Position numbers and translations under genes: made by a program | In this document: piece by piece, positions 21,481-33,996 of the stretch | How the letters are laid out: every line of letters begins with the position of its first letter | Numbering within the stretch: the stretch's first letter is position 1 | Assembly: GCA_030686995.1 (NCBI GenBank) | Contig: CM060694.1 | Coordinates: 93,277,844 to 93,341,843, forward strand | DNA from: Artemisia argyi | Lineage: Eukaryota > Streptophyta > Magnoliopsida > Asterales > Asteraceae | Direction: 5' to 3' | DNA length: 64,000 nt | The notes under the pieces: model-generated | Seen by the model: only the letters and a program-made list of their open reading frames with translations | Told to the model about the DNA's origin: nothing | Database searches by the model: none

Positions 21481-23627
21481 TGTATGTTCAACTGCAGCCG
21501 ACGTCATTAGGTTGTGAAGGTGTTAATGGTGTTAAGGACAGTGACAGTGATGCAGCCCTTCACATGGAAACTAACAAGGAATGTGGGACGGTAGGGGTAA
21601 AGGAATCTCAGATGGGAATGATCGACGTTCTTTTAGAAGCAATATAGCTTGGGCAGACCCCTGATGTCCCTGTTCTTGATGCACATGAACCAGCTACTCA
21701 TGTTGGTGCATTTCATGACAATGGCATTAAACAAACATCATCCGTCCACCACGTTGATGTATGTTATATTTAATAAATACTTTTGCAACATACAATGTTA
21801 CATACTTGGACATTTATGTATACATGTATATTGTACCAGGATGACCTGTTCCATGATGATGTAGCGATGTTAATTAACAACGATGCCGATGCCGATGCCA
21901 ATATGGTTTCGTTAGACACAATTCCATTTGAAAATGAAATTGTGGACGGTGTTGAGAATGAATTGGTGATGGAACAAGCATCCGGTTGTATGCACAGAGA
22001 ACCAACAACACCTTCGCAGCGAGATGTTTAGGTATATGCTTTATTATATATTTTAAGAAAGGTTAATCAGTGGTTCTTTTCTATGTCTTGTGGGCGCTGC
22101 TAATCACAACCTATGATATGCAGAAAGATCAACGAACACCATCACAACAGATAATAATCTCCCAAGGATATGAAAATGTGGTCTGTCCTACAGACAAACC
22201 TTGCTTGGACTATGTTTTTTCCAATCGAAAACCGAAGAAAATTCAAAAAAAAGAAGGCGGCCAAAATACAAAAATTGGCAAGAAACTTTTTACTCACTAT
22301 TACAGCAAGGCAGAAAGAGTTATCCAGAAATTTTAATTCAGTCAACGGCCAACACGGCCGAGTCACATGAGCATCTTGTGGCAGAAAGGAGTCGATTGAC
22401 CCTATTGTCATTCTCAAGTAAAGCACCGTATTACATTAATATTTACATCAATATCTGGTTGGTCTCTGCTTATGTACGTTATGTATGTTTTCAGGACGTA
22501 TGTGGAAGCTCAAGAACACGGTCAATTACTTAATGCTATTCGGTCAACATAGATCCTTTTGTAGAGGTATTATATTTTGTTTTTTATTATTAATTTGACA
22601 ATATTATTATTTGTTTACTATTAATAATTTGTTTGTTCTTTTAGGATCTTTCTCGACACCCCAAATGCAAAAAAGACAAGGTTACTTTGTCGGATTCTCT
22701 TTGTAGTTACTTAAAGCAAAGACAACCCACATAATTTACGTTTCCATGGGCCGGTCGTTCGATTTTTGTTGGTGTGGATTTTTGGCTAGCGTTGGCGTGT
22801 CTTGAACATTGTAGTGGTGGTTGGTTGTATGGCTATGTAAGGAACCATCATCAGTAACCACAATAAGTTTTTATACTTTATGTTTTGTTACATTTGCACT
22901 TCGTATTGATTCAGTAACCACAATAAGTGTGTATACTTTATGTTTATTTTTGTTTAATATATATTTTGTTTTTTATACAGCACTTGGACGTATGGTTTGA
23001 CCTGAGGTGGTTTGTTAGACCGAGCAATGCAGATTGGACTTTGGCAGGGTATTTTTTTGCTAAACGCATCATGGATGGTCATATGTATGCTCATTATTCA
23101 AATGTCAAAGGCTACCCCCGTGCATTGGCGAGATGTCGAAAAGGTTAGTTTACAACAAATAATCTTATAATATACAACTGTAATTGCATACATAGTAATT
23201 TGTACTTGTTGTTTGTCTATATTAGGTGTATTTTCCCGTTAATGAAGTATCTGGCTGAGCTTCATCTGCGTACTGGACTTGTTTCCTTTTATGACATGCC
23301 TGGGGTTGTCCATGGCAAGGGTACACGGTGGTGGAGAAATATGAAGAGAATTTTGCCAAAACATCTTATCATATATCTGGACCAGCATGGGATATTGGAT
23401 AGCAAGGGCATATCAGCTAAGGACTATAAAATAACATGTCATTGTCCTGCAGTCCCAGAACAAGCCCAGGAATATGGTGATTGCGATGTATGGGTTTGTA
23501 TCATTTTGTTCAGGCTATGCCATAACCAACCATTGGAAGTAGATGACCCTCTTTAAACAACTTTAGCATATCGTGAATGGATGCTTGAATACTTCTCGAA
23601 GCACAAGCAGCCAGTAAAAAAGAATTA
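21046..23627 (+). pseudogene. Ulp1-like (C48 family) cysteine protease, Mutator-associated type
   Basis: Exons inferred from splice sites are about 21046-21082, 21200-21355, 21498-21758, 21840-22031, 22124-22336 or beyond, 22645-22836, 22981-23143 and 23226-23627. The N-terminal exons are acidic and Asp/Val/Asn-rich. The C-terminal half matches plant Ulp1-like proteins: LSRHPKCKKDKVTL, then FTFPWAGRSIFVGVDFW, then LAELHLRTGLVSFYD, WWRNMKR and GDCDVWVC. These enzymes cut SUMO-type conjugates at a His-Asp-Cys triad. The Cys is present in GDC and the Asp in FYD, but the His-Trp normally just before LAELHL is not readable because the frame breaks there. In-frame stops occur (a TAG near 21645 and a TAA near 22732). 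Such genes often travel in Mutator-like elements. Confidence 0.75.
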
Positions 23628-23911
23628 ACGGTATTTGAATGTACTAAACTTTTTTTTTTCAATACTATAGACTTTTAATTACACAGTTTGCATTCGCCCG
23701 CCTATGCAGTGGTTGAAAATGTTATTAACCAAACAGTTAACTAACTAACCAAGCACAGTTGACTTGATACCAATCGAAACGTTAGTTAGGTACTATATTA
23801 TACACATAACCTTGTGTTACGACACAGGCACTTTAGTTCAACACACGGCAGAAACAACAAATATACGCTACAAATGCCACAACCTTTGCTACAAAAAAAG
23901 ATTCTAGACAA

Positions 23912-24253
23912 TTACGGCTCCTTATAAACACTTCCTTGTTGGTTTGGTTCATCACTAGATGATGCCTTGTTTATAAACACTTTCTTGGCTTGCGGTACCT
24001 TGGGCTTAAAACTGCCATGTGCTTTTACACTTTGTTGTTGCTCCTCACTGAATACTTCACATCTTAGGGCTTCTAGATCTGTAGCTGGCAATTGAAACTT
24101 TGGTTCAGTAGCATTAGGCCCATACCTCTCATAAATCTCAGGGAATATTACCTCTCTTAGTAATATCTTTTCCCATTTTAGATCTATAACTGGCAATTGA
24201 TACTTTGGTTCAGCAACATCATGCGCGAACCTAACTCGTTTACCATTGGACAT
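23912..24253 (-). CDS. Hypothetical 113-aa protein with an internal repeat
   Basis: The ATG at 24253 opens an uninterrupted 113-codon frame on the minus strand. The protein has two copies of an EPK(Y/F)QLP-x-x-DL phrase separated by about 33 residues, and a Lys/Ser/Gln-rich C-terminus ending QQGSVYKEP. The repeat is also visible in DNA (around 24068-24110 and 24180-24222). No known domain is recognised and no membrane segment is seen. It lies between the Ulp1-like gene and the F-box gene and is transcribed against both. It may be a surviving exon of a larger gene. Confidence 0.4.
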   Translation of the reverse strand: MSNGKRVRFAHDVAEPKYQLPVIDLKWEKILLREVIFPEIYERYGPNATEPKFQLPATDLEALRCEVFSEEQQQSVKAHGSFKPKVPQAKKVFINKASSSDEPNQQGSVYKEP

Positions 24254-25032
24254 ATTTGGGTGAAAGTGTTTCCAATATGCTGCCTTATATGCTATGAATG
24301 GGTAGTAAGATTACAGTAGGTGCAAATATAGCACCATTTGTCCAGTCTTAAATAACATAAAGCATACAACATGGTGAGTCACATACAAACAGTTCATAAT
24401 ATGTGTTCTCTTGATTAGATAAATCCTGTCCACATATTAAGTCAAATTGCAATTAAGTTTCTTATGTGGATACAAAGAACCCATGCCTGACACAATATGC
24501 CTCACCAATTGTGCCATATATTAAGAGTTTTTGGTTTCTCAAAATTTGACACAATTCACAATGACAAACAGTATTATAGTGTTGACTTTATTATATACTA
24601 ATAAGTTGGCACAAACTATACGTAAGACTCACCCGGTGTAAATGAATTGAATAAGGTGTGTTATTCACCTGGGTCAATAAGTTGCCCTAAATATGATAAG
24701 TTGCCCATTTAGTTTAAATAGTGGCCCATTTTAAATGAATTCAATAACATCTGTGTTATGCACCCTGAGAAGTTGCCCAATAGTTGAATAGTTTCCCAAT
24801 TTTAATAATAGTTGCCCATTTATTTATAATACTTGCCCAGTTTTTAAAAAATAGTTGCCTAAATTCAGGAAGGTAGGTTACGCTACAGTATACACAAGTA
24901 CGAGTATTTTAATTTAATTTTAACGCAGTAATAGTTAATGAGACTCCTATATATTTGTGTCATACTTCTGATTGCCTTATCATACACAAAAATTTAATAT
25001 ATCCCAGCCATTTCCTCTAAACTCTCAACAAA
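24254..25032. other. Spacer with clustered TTGCCCA motifs
   Basis: No gene is seen. Between about 24670 and 24860 the phrase (G/C)TTGCCCA or close variants occurs about six times in AT-rich sequence. Similar clusters occur at 26650-26710, 27870-27955, 29565-29800, 31085-31240 and, on the opposite strand, 230-370. Confidence 0.5.
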
Positions 25033-26151
25033 ATATCTGACAACATACCTTTGGATGTTCAGCTAGATATCATGAATAGGCTACCCGTAAAGACTATAAT
25101 CATGCTACGTAGGGTTTCAAAGATATGGAAGGCAAACATAGATTCACAACCCTTCATCACTTCATATGGTGCTCGTCACACTGATGTGTGTCTTTTTAAT
25201 CGAACATTTGATCAGGGTTATAAAGGGTTTATGGTATCTGTATCTGAAAAATTTATCATTACCCCATTTGATTCACACCTACAACTTGCAGCTATGAGAC
25301 CTGTAGGCAATTCTTTCGGCCTAACGTGCTTTATGTATGGTACTACTATGATGGCTGTTATTTGGAACCCATCCATAAGAAAATCTGATGGCATATTCAC
25401 CCCTTTTTACACTGACCAAATAGAATGTTCAAATATTTGTTTCGGTTTTGGTGTCCGTCCGGATACTCTAGACCCAACTATTGTGAAAGTATCCTATCCT
25501 ATTTTCCAAACTGGTTTTTGGTTTGTTTCAGTTTTTTCATTGAACAATATGACCTGGTCGCGTCTCCCAGATTTTCAGTTGTCACGTCCATCCCTAAGAT
25601 TGAAGAGAAAGAGTCAGGCAGTTGTAGGTCATTTTATCTATTAGGCTGCTACCGAAAGGTTAGTTAGTACAAAGGGGGTCCCGTACAAGGAGTATAGTTT
25701 GGTTTCTTTTGATATGGTTACCTCCCAATTTCACATCATAGAGATTCCTTCTCTTTTGAAAGTTGTCATGCCAACTCCTTTTTCTGTTTGCGAGCTTGGA
25801 ACCTCTGTTGTAATTTCTGGAATGATCATGACTTCTGAGGTTCCACTGTTTGTCGGTCGACTGTTGGATGTGGATGGTGCATCTATAACACGATTTTCAA
25901 ATCTATTCTGCATCCCTACCCCTATGGTGAATAAGCTGCTCGGCTTTACAAGTAACCGAGGTCCAATAGTCGAAGCCAATGTTTGCCACATCTTGGGTCA
26001 CTCAGTTTTTGTTTACGATCATCAGATTGAACAATTTGTTAGTTTGGGAATTGAAGGAAATGGTGGTTCCTTCTACATTGCTCCGCACAAAGAATCTCTT
26101 CTTCTGATAAATCACAGAGACCGTGCGTTGTATAGTATGTATACATTTTAA
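25033..26151 (+). pseudogene. F-box protein (FBA-type), one nonsense codon and lost start
   Basis: One continuous frame of about 372 codons begins with an F-box (IPLDVQLDIMNRLPVKTII, then LRRVSKIWKANIDSQPF). It continues as a C-terminal F-box-associated region with VIWNPSIRKSD, FGFGVRPDTLDPTIVKV and the beta-propeller-like end RPIVEANVC-type segments. F-box proteins recruit substrates to SCF ubiquitin ligases. Two changes disable it. The codon where the start is expected, 25033-25035, is ATA, and the next ATG is inside the F-box at 25072. An in-frame TAG is present at 25642-25644, where this family usually has tryptophan. No frameshift is present, so the damage is recent or the gene is a nonsense allele. 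No intron is apparent. Confidence 0.82.
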
Positions 26152-26872
26152 TATATCATTATATTGATTCGCCTTTGATCCATTTTGAGTATTGTGTTAT
26201 ACGATGACTTTCATAACTATTGTATCGCATTCTTATTCAATTTCAAACATTAACACAAATTTTTGTTCCCATTCGTTAGTAGGTATTCCTGGTGTTTGAC
26301 AAGGTGTTCAGTTATGGATCAAGCGTTGTGGTTTGACAAGGTGTTGTGTTTAGGTAGGAAGTCGACTGTGAAGAGTCTGTGGAAGCTGGCTACTCTTATC
26401 AATGGATGGCCTTGAATAACATGTCAACTTGTAGTAATTCAGACTATTTTCTAGAAATCGTTGTGGTTTGTACCCATTGTCTTCTATGCTTCCATGAGAA
26501 TATGTAATATTTGTATTATCTTATGATGTTAGTGGTTCACTTTATGCTAATGACTCTTAATGTTGCAATCGTTTGCAAAGCGTGTACCAAAATAACAAAA
26601 AACCAACTAATTTATGCAATAAATATTGTAAGCAACTTATATGGACGTTTTGGGCAACTAACCATCAGTTGACGCAATAAGTTTTAGTCCTTTTGGTCAA
26701 CTTGTATTAATTCAAGCCTTTCAAGTTTCCATAACATTTTTTTACTATATATGTCCAGTACATCTATAAAACAAAGCAACACATCCCACACACAAAAATC
26801 TATCAAATATCATCACATCTTATCATCTTCACTTGTAATTTTATAAAACAATTATCAGGCACTTCATTATCA
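26152..26872. other. Spacer after the F-box gene
   Basis: AT-rich sequence with no convincing gene. It contains TTGGGCAACT motifs near 26650-26700 and a possible leader with a short TATA-like run (CTATATATG, near 26745) before the next ORF. Confidence 0.35.
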
Positions 26873-27199
26873 ATGGCATCATCAAAATGCAGTTCGAGCG
26901 TCGCACCTACTCCCGTTTTTTTTTCGATATTTGCTGTCAGTTGTGAGACAGAGATACCAAAGGTGTTTAAGATTTTCTTTCAACAACAGATTGATCATGA
27001 GAAGGGTTTTACAAATGATATTCGTAATAAGATTTCTTTCATGGATGTTGTTTACTGTTTTAAACAAAATAAGGCTAGGTTGGAGCTGAAGTCGCCTCGT
27101 TTGACCTAGCTAGAAGCTGACAATTTAAATGGTGTTAAGCAGCTAGAAGTTCAATCAGATATGATGGATTTGTGTGAAGCAGATTATGATATGTCATAG
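26873..27199 (+). pseudogene. Small ORF with one in-frame stop, unknown
   Basis: The ATG at 26873 opens 78 codons (MASSKCSSSVAPTPVFF...). A TAG at 27107-27109 is followed in the same frame by 29 more coding-like codons (LEADNLNGVKQLEVQSDMM) to a TAG at 27197. The whole would be about 108 residues, hydrophobic near the N-terminus and charged later. No family is recognised. A short leader with a TATA-like run lies upstream, similar in layout to the small ORFs at 28729 and 29917. Confidence 0.4.
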
Positions 27200-27694
27200 A
27201 TTGTTGTGGTTTTTTGCATTATGTTTATGTTTTCTGTTTAAATAATGGTTTTGTAATGTATGGTTAATGGCTATATAATGTCATACGTGTTTTTTTAACG
27301 TATTTTTACCCCACCAATTTACTACGTACGATATTGTGTTGTACTTTTTAAGTTAAGGTGCACTACTCTTATAGACTATCTGGTTAAGTAACTACTATTC
27401 TTGGTTTCCCTATGATAACAACACACTCCATTTATTGCGCTATGCATTATTTCATAAAAGTTGGTTGTCTCCATATAACTAATTACAAATATTTTGTAGA
27501 AACCATAAATATAGTTTACAAACCGTTAGTTATCCTTAACTTTTACTTATCCTTACCATGCGGTTAATATAAACTAGAAATGTTAGTTATCCTTACATTT
27601 CTTTTATAAACCATTCTCACTCTTGTGTCCCAATATAAACCACGATATTTCATCTTTTGCATTGTATACTTTAATTTTTTTGTTTCCAAATTCT
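27200..27694. other. Spacer, no gene seen
   Basis: AT-rich, with short partial repeats of 'AAACCGTTAGTTATCCTTAAC' style around 27520-27600. Nothing further is supported. Confidence 0.3.
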
Positions 27695-27773
27695 ATGGCT
27701 TCACCATCTTCAAGTAATGATTCAAAGAAACGCAAACGTTCAATGGAAACTTTTACTCCCGGAGGAAACGCAA
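27695..27773 (+). CDS. Possible first exon of a small unknown gene
   Basis: The ATG at 27695 starts MASPSSSNDSKKRKRSMET, then FTPGGNA, followed by a good splice donor (AA|GTATGT) at 27774. The Lys/Arg cluster KKRKR resembles a nuclear localisation signal. No downstream exon could be assigned. It resembles the other small ATG-bearing units in this region. Confidence 0.3.
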
Positions 27774-28728
27774 GTATGTTTGTTCTAATACTCAACATGT
27801 ATGTTATGTAAAACACTTATTGCCATGGTATATCAATGCTTTCACAACATAATTTAGTCAAAGTACTTTGGGCAACTATTATTCGTATACCTGTGCAACC
27901 AATATTCAAATTACTTTGGGCAACTCATATCGTATACCTTGGCAACCATTGGTTATGCATGTTTGCAACAGTGTAAGAAACATAATGCCACACCAACCAC
28001 ACAATCCATGTAACATACGTAATGCCACACCACCAAGTACACAATCCATCATACCAAATCTAAGCGAGTATCTACAATGATAAAAAGTCTTTCATGACTT
28101 TTTGCCTCTTAAACATTAAAATCTCATTAATATCTCAGTAAATCTCATGTTTCAAAAAGTCTTTGTATAAAACCACTCCAATGCAATAAAGCTTTTCAAA
28201 AGCTTTTCTATAAATAACCATTTAATGAAAATCAGATGATGTAGTGCACAATTATTGATTTTTGTTTCCAAATCTTTTGCATCAAAAGCTTGGTAGACTT
28301 CAAGTCATTCACCCAAAAGTCATATGCAAAGTGTTTGCTCCGAAGCATCACGTCATCTAATAGCATTTGTAAATAGTTAACAAGTCATGTAAAAACCTCT
28401 CCATTGCGGTTGCTAAGTTGAAACAAACTTCTAAAAACATCTTTGTTTTTTTCACCCTTTTTGCACATTCAAAGGGATTAAATAGGCTATAATAAATTAT
28501 GTTGGGAATAGCAAATTGTAATTTTACATATTTCAATCAATTGAATGCAACCATGTCGAAAGGTGTTCCAATACACAACTACGAGGGTTTATACCATGTA
28601 TTTGGTAATCGTAATTATTACAACCACCAATTTTAATTATATATACGATTCCATTACTTATCAAAAGTCTAACATTTAAAACCCTATATCTAACACACAA
28701 CTATCAACGTATTCACCATTATTTAAAC
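27774..28728. other. Spacer with TTGGGCAAC motifs
   Basis: Non-coding by inspection. CTTTGGGCAACT occurs twice at about 27865-27925. The region 28080-28460 has repeated AAAAGTCTTT/AAAAGCTTTT phrases. No gene is seen. Confidence 0.35.
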
Positions 28729-29103
28729 ATGGCAGCCGCACCAAATCTTAATGAATTGAAAGATGCAACTGAATCTGGTAAGCTTGCCGATGCCTTCAAG
28801 CTGCTGATAACTCATGACAAAGCAGAAGAGCAAAGTTTTATCGCTCGTATAGGGGAGGAGAGTAGCCAGTTGAGGACAGTTATTGAAAAAAAGGAGCAAA
28901 CACTAACTGAGGCAGCTTCCCAATTTACTCGTTTCAATGCTGTGGCTGCAACAGCTCAAGCTTTCCTTACGGAAATACAGATGAAGGATCACCGGAAACT
29001 TGTTTTGTTGGCTTAATTACTGCTGCTGTCTCGTCAAAGCATGGAGGAGAAGGATGAGTTTTTGAAGAGGACTGAAGAAGCGAAAGAGGGTGACGAAGAT
29101 TAG
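28729..29103 (+). pseudogene. Small helical ORF with one in-frame stop
   Basis: The ATG at 28729 opens 95 codons (MAAAPNLNELKDATESGKLA...). The sequence is strongly helical and charged, suggesting a coiled coil (IGEESSQLRTVIEKKEQTLT). A TAA at 29014-29016 interrupts it, and the same frame continues with EEKDEFLKRTEEAKEGDED to TAG at 29101. A full product would be about 124 residues. No family is recognised. The upstream leader is AT-rich with a TATATA run near 28640. Confidence 0.45.
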
Positions 29104-29916
29104 GATCTTTTGGTCATTTTCCTATATATTTTGATGTATGTACTTATCTCTTTTTTATTTGAATGGCAATCATGTGGCCGTAAAATATTTCTATGAATGC
29201 AAACAACTGATAAGCAGTCGTTTATGTTTTAAGTATAATCGTTTATTAGATTTAAGAATTTATTTTTTATTTTGCCAGTTTATTATCATTTACGAGTAGA
29301 ACGATAAGGCAAAAAAACTTTAGGCGCATAAACAGCAACATACTACTAAACGTAGGGAGTCTAAAAGTTGGTCATGGACCTTTAAAATGATTGTAGGCAC
29401 TTATACTATGAGTTCAAAAATCCGACATTTGTTTTTGGTAAAAATACTCTTTGACACTTTGAAAGAAACTTTTTGTTTTTCGTTTATGCAAATTCCATTT
29501 TGTTTTTGAAGCAATATTTACAGACAGGGAAATTATATATCGTTCTAGGCAACTATTTGTGTACTTTAGGCAACCTTGTGTCAGTAGTAGTACCATTTAC
29601 TGTTTCTACTTTAAACACAAGCAGCATATATTCTTGTGAACAACTGACAACACCATTTATGGGCTGTACTTTGTGCAACCTGACCCGATATAATTTGACC
29701 AACTGGTTAGCGTTTCTGGGCAACCAGTTTTTGTGGCTCAAATTACAACACTATTTATGGGCAACCACTTTTTGTGGCTCAAATTACAACACTATTTAGG
29801 GACCCCACTATTTATCTAGGGTTGTTCTACATACAACATTAGTTTGTTTACTCATCAATTTGTACAATATTAACCGTCCCTTTTCCTTCTTCAATCATAT
29901 TTTGGTTTGTAAATCC
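29104..29916. other. Spacer with TGGGCAACC motifs and a tandem repeat
   Basis: No convincing gene. It contains GGGCAACC-type motifs from 29560 on and a 41-bp tandem duplication at 29718-29799. Confidence 0.4.
29718..29799. repeat. 41-bp tandem duplication
   Basis: Two adjacent copies (29718-29758 and 29759-29799) of a unit starting GGGCAACCA and containing TTTTTGTGGCTCAAATTACA differ at one or two bases. Confidence 0.9.
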
Positions 29917-30292
29917 ATGGACTCAAAGTTACCAATTTACAAACAACTAAAGCACCAGAAGGGTGCGAGGCAAATGAATCGGGTGCTCCATGCTGTGTTT
30001 GATAGAGAGAGAGAGAGAGGCTAACATAGGTGATGTTAAAGACTATGGGAAGATGATCCATGAAATACAGGTCCGTGTTGAGCACAGGCATGTGATTATA
30101 TTGGAACTTCAAAATCTGGGTTACCATCGGGAGTTTTTGGCACCTCTGGAGTCACTCATCTTGGCGGAACGTGATGATTTTGATGAAATTGAATTTTTGA
30201 TTCAATGACGCAATACAAGTATCCGACGTGCCGCTGAGAATTCAATGATCATGAAGGACCTAAGGAATTACATATGCGTTTTAGTTAACTAA
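29917..30292 (+). pseudogene. Small unknown ORF broken by GA-repeat slippage
   Basis: The ATG at 29917 starts MDSKLPIYKQLKHQKGARQ, but the frame stops at 30022 after a GAGAGAGAGAGAG run (30005-30019). In the next frame coding continues smoothly as NIGDVKDYGKMIHEIQVRV and FLAPLESLILAERDDFDE to a TGA at 30206, then on to TAA at 30290. The break at a dinucleotide run suggests replication slippage. The predicted protein is helical and charged. No family is recognised. Confidence 0.45.
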
Positions 30293-30333
30293 AGTTTTGT
30301 TCACCTGTTTTTTTTTGTTAATGTTTTTGTTTG

Positions 30334-30461
<128 letters not shown>

Positions 30462-31352
30462 AAGTTATGGCAGCCATTGTTAATGTTGGTTGTCGGTCAT
30501 GTTTTCATGTATCGATCAAGTTGTTTACTTGTCGCATTAACCGTTTGTGAGTTTTTTAATCGTATGGAAATTCAATGTGGTTTGGGAGTATTGTATTTCC
30601 AGTATCATAAGGGCATTAACATTGCAATTTCCATGAACCGTTACAGCAACATATGAACCAATAAACCATGCATATTAACACCCCTAGTACATAGACACAT
30701 CTCTTCACTTAATTATATAACCGTAGCGGTTATATATGTTTTGTATTTATAGGACGCTAAAGTATCAAATAAAAAATGAAGCGGCCAAGATAAGTAGAAC
30801 TGGACTAGATACAAAAATGGACTTCATTAAAAAGATAAACAACCTTTGTTGTTACTTTTATTGTAATACTCCAACATATGGTTTGTTTAATTTGATACTG
30901 ACAAAGCCATGTATTGATGGTCTATAACCGCAGTTTGTGAACCATTGTAATGGTAACCAATATTTACAAATGTAAATCAATAATGTATATATTATAATAA
31001 TTTAAAGTACTTTCGTCTGTCTGGATATGTACATACATGAAAGGCATGAAACTTATAAGAAATTTACATGTATTTGGATATGGGTCCCAACCATTGGGGT
31101 TTATTTTGTTGGGCAACCGAATATTGTACTTTGAGCAACTATGTTTCTTTTGGGAAACTATACGTTCTATGGGCAACTATACGTTGTTATGTAAGTCTCT
31201 TCACCATTTACAGTTGTACTTTGGGCAACTTTGTATTCTTTATATAACTCTTCACCATTTACAACACAACCAGCAAAACCCAGGCAAAAAAGATACTTAA
31301 AATTCAAACCCAACCAAAAACAAAAGTAAAACAAGGAATTGGTTATAAGCAA
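30462..31352. other. Spacer upstream of the transposase gene
   Basis: No convincing gene. It contains TGGGCAACT motifs at about 31110-31230 and ends in an AC-rich leader before the ATG at 31353. Confidence 0.35.
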
Positions 31353-33996
31353 ATGGATTCTTGTAAAGCCGATAAGTTCAAGGTGTTTATGTGGTATGAA
31401 CAGGCTTTGATTGCCGTTTTACTTCCATCTAACATTAACTTTGCCAATCTTGTCAAATATGTGTGGAAAAAGTTGAATTTGAACGATTCAGCCGCAATCA
31501 TTTTATCGTACGACATAGGTGAATCCAAAACCACCCTACATAACAACGACGATGTCGACGTTTTCAAAACTCTTGCTTTGGAATCTCCATTTCATGTGCA
31601 TACATTACTCGTCGACCACTCTCCCCATACCCCTGTAGTCAATTTACTCCAAAAAAACAAATTGCTACTCACTAATCTTAACTATATGCCACTCCCACCA
31701 CACTCACCCACTTTTCACTATAATGATAAAAAAGGTGGTGTAAAGGTTAATGATCTATTTGACGATAAGGAAACTTGCATCTATGAGATAAGTGTGAAAT
31801 GTTTAAAAGAAGGATATCAATTTTGTGTTGTCAGATAGAACCCGACAAGATACAATGTGAAGTGTAGCCAACCAGAATGTAAGTGGCACATATACTGTCG
31901 TCGAATTGTGGATACTAGTCGATTTAAAGTCACATCAGTAAACGACAACCATTTATGTTCAAAAATCGTATTCAATCCAAATCACCGAAATGCATATGCA
32001 AAAACATTGGCTAGAATAATATCCCCAAAGCTCGCAGATCCGACAAGAGTGTATAGGGCGAAGGACATTGTACATGATCTTAATTTGGATATGAATATTG
32101 ACGTTTCATACAAACGAGCTTGGAGAGGCAGACATTTGGCACATGAATCAAATCAGGGCTGCCCAAGGGCCTCATTTGAGCAGCTGCCATTATATTTTCA
32201 TAACCTGAAAGTGGCAAACAGGGACACAGTTACACACATAGAGACCGACGATGCAAGCTCTTTTAAGAACCTATTTATCGGAATCGGTGTTGCGGTAAGC
32301 ATGTTATTACCCTTTTTATCTTGTTTGGTTAGTTGGAAATCAAATTTGTTCATAATGGTTTGTATTGAATTACTTACTTTTAATATCATGCCATACATTA
32401 CTATAGTGGTATAAACATATAAGGAAAACCCATAGTTAATAAAAAACACAACATTAATCTAAATTAGCAGTAGGAACTAGGCATAGCCTACGTTATACAC
32501 CATAGTCATATTCCATATTCATAGTCAGACAGAAACATGTACCTACGTATACAGGTACATAAGGTTCAACATACATACTTGTTTATAAAGTGTTTTATTA
32601 TATACTACATACCAATTAATTAAATTATGCCATTTTACTTAATTGGTTATGACAACATATAGCCAAAATCAACAAATCCATCTTACATGCATACGACACC
32701 TGCCATGTCAAACAATAAACAAATAAATTTTTATTAGTTTAACAATAAACTAAATGGATATCAAATGCAAATTTATTTGATATTCTGATTAAAGGTTTTC
32801 AACTTGATTTACCATTGTATTTGTTACATTCTATTTCACAGATTAAGAGTTTCCTGTGCTATCTGCGGCCTCTTATCGTAATTGATGCGGCACATCTAAA
32901 AGGGCTATACCAAGGAACAAATATGGTTGCTGTCGGAATGGACGGAAACAATCAGATTCTACCAATTGCTACCGGTGTTGCTCAAGGTGAGAGTGCTGAA
33001 TCATGGACTTGGTTTATGACGAAACTCAAAGAATGCATTGGGGACGTTCCTAATTTGGCAATCATATCTGACAGACATTATGGAATAACCGTTGCATGTA
33101 ACGCTGTATTCCCGAATGCATTTCATGGCTAATGTTGTCACCATTTGATTTTAAATACAAAGATGCACAGCGAGACACTGAAATATTTATACTGGAAGAC
33201 ATGGAAAGCATACACAATGGATGCTTTTGAAAAGCTAATGTCGGATATTTGTTCGGTAAGACCGCAGGCTTACAAAAAACTTGTTGAAGCAGGGGTCGAG
33301 AAATGGTCAAGGGCACATTGCCCTAGGCAGAGATAAAATTACTTAACATCAAATAGTGTTGAATCCATAAATGCTTTGACGAAGCTTGTGCGCCACTGCC
33401 CAATCACGGCGCTGATTGAATGGTTCAGAGCTCTGCTTCAGAACTGGTATTACCACCGCCTAGCAAAACACGCAGGTAATAAATGATCCAATTTCTTATT
33501 AAGTTTACTATCGAATTATGAGATACTAGTCAATAATCATAATTTATTTTCTACTGTTAGATGCCCCGGATGACGATCTTTCTAAATGGGCGACTGCGAA
33601 AGTCAATGCCAGAATGGCCAAAAGTGCAAACTGGAAGGTTATGGGGATTGAGAAGGACAGATTGTATGAAGTACGCGACACGAAGAAACATCATATTGTT
33701 GACTTGGAACAGGGTCAGTGCACTTGTCGGTAATGGCTCTTTCGGGTTTACCGTGTGGACATGTCTGTGTTATGGGTAGATTTGTTGGGCTTACTAATGT
33801 CAAGAAACTGGCTAAAGCTTGGTTTTATAATACTATACTTAAAGGAACATACAAAGACATCATTTATCCTTTAAAAGACGTAACCGTGTGGGACACTCCA
33901 GACGACATCCAACCTGTATCCCCCCTCTTGCAACAAAGCGGGCAGTAGGTAGACCAAAAAAAAGAAACAAAATTCCATCTGAAGGAGAGGTGCTTA
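31353..33996 (+). pseudogene. MuDR-type (MULE) transposase, N-terminal and catalytic part
   Basis: The ATG at 31353 opens a PB1-like/acidic N-terminus. Exons inferred are 31353-32294, 32842-33475 and 33561 onward, with good GT/AG borders. A DNA-binding MuDR domain reads KCSQPECKWHIYCRRI. The catalytic core has LIVIDAAHLKG and IISDRHYG (the two Asp of the DDE site), then CCHHL, and a SWIM zinc finger reads CTC...LPCGHVC. The tail VGRPKKRNKIPSEGEVL at 33942-33995 is a typical C-terminal linker. In-frame stops occur at 31836, 33130 and 33334, and a one-base frameshift sits in the SWIM finger near 33731. The enzyme would cut and join Mutator-type element ends in the nucleus. This copy is dead, and its last exons are displaced to 41626 by a solo LTR. 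Confidence 0.88.
33992..33996. repeat. Probable diverged target duplication of solo LTR E, left
   Basis: GCTTA precedes the LTR and CCCTA follows it at 41626-41630 (3 of 5 identical). Removing the LTR with one copy joins the transposase frame from GEVL to RNSCGRC, which supports this border. Confidence 0.5.
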
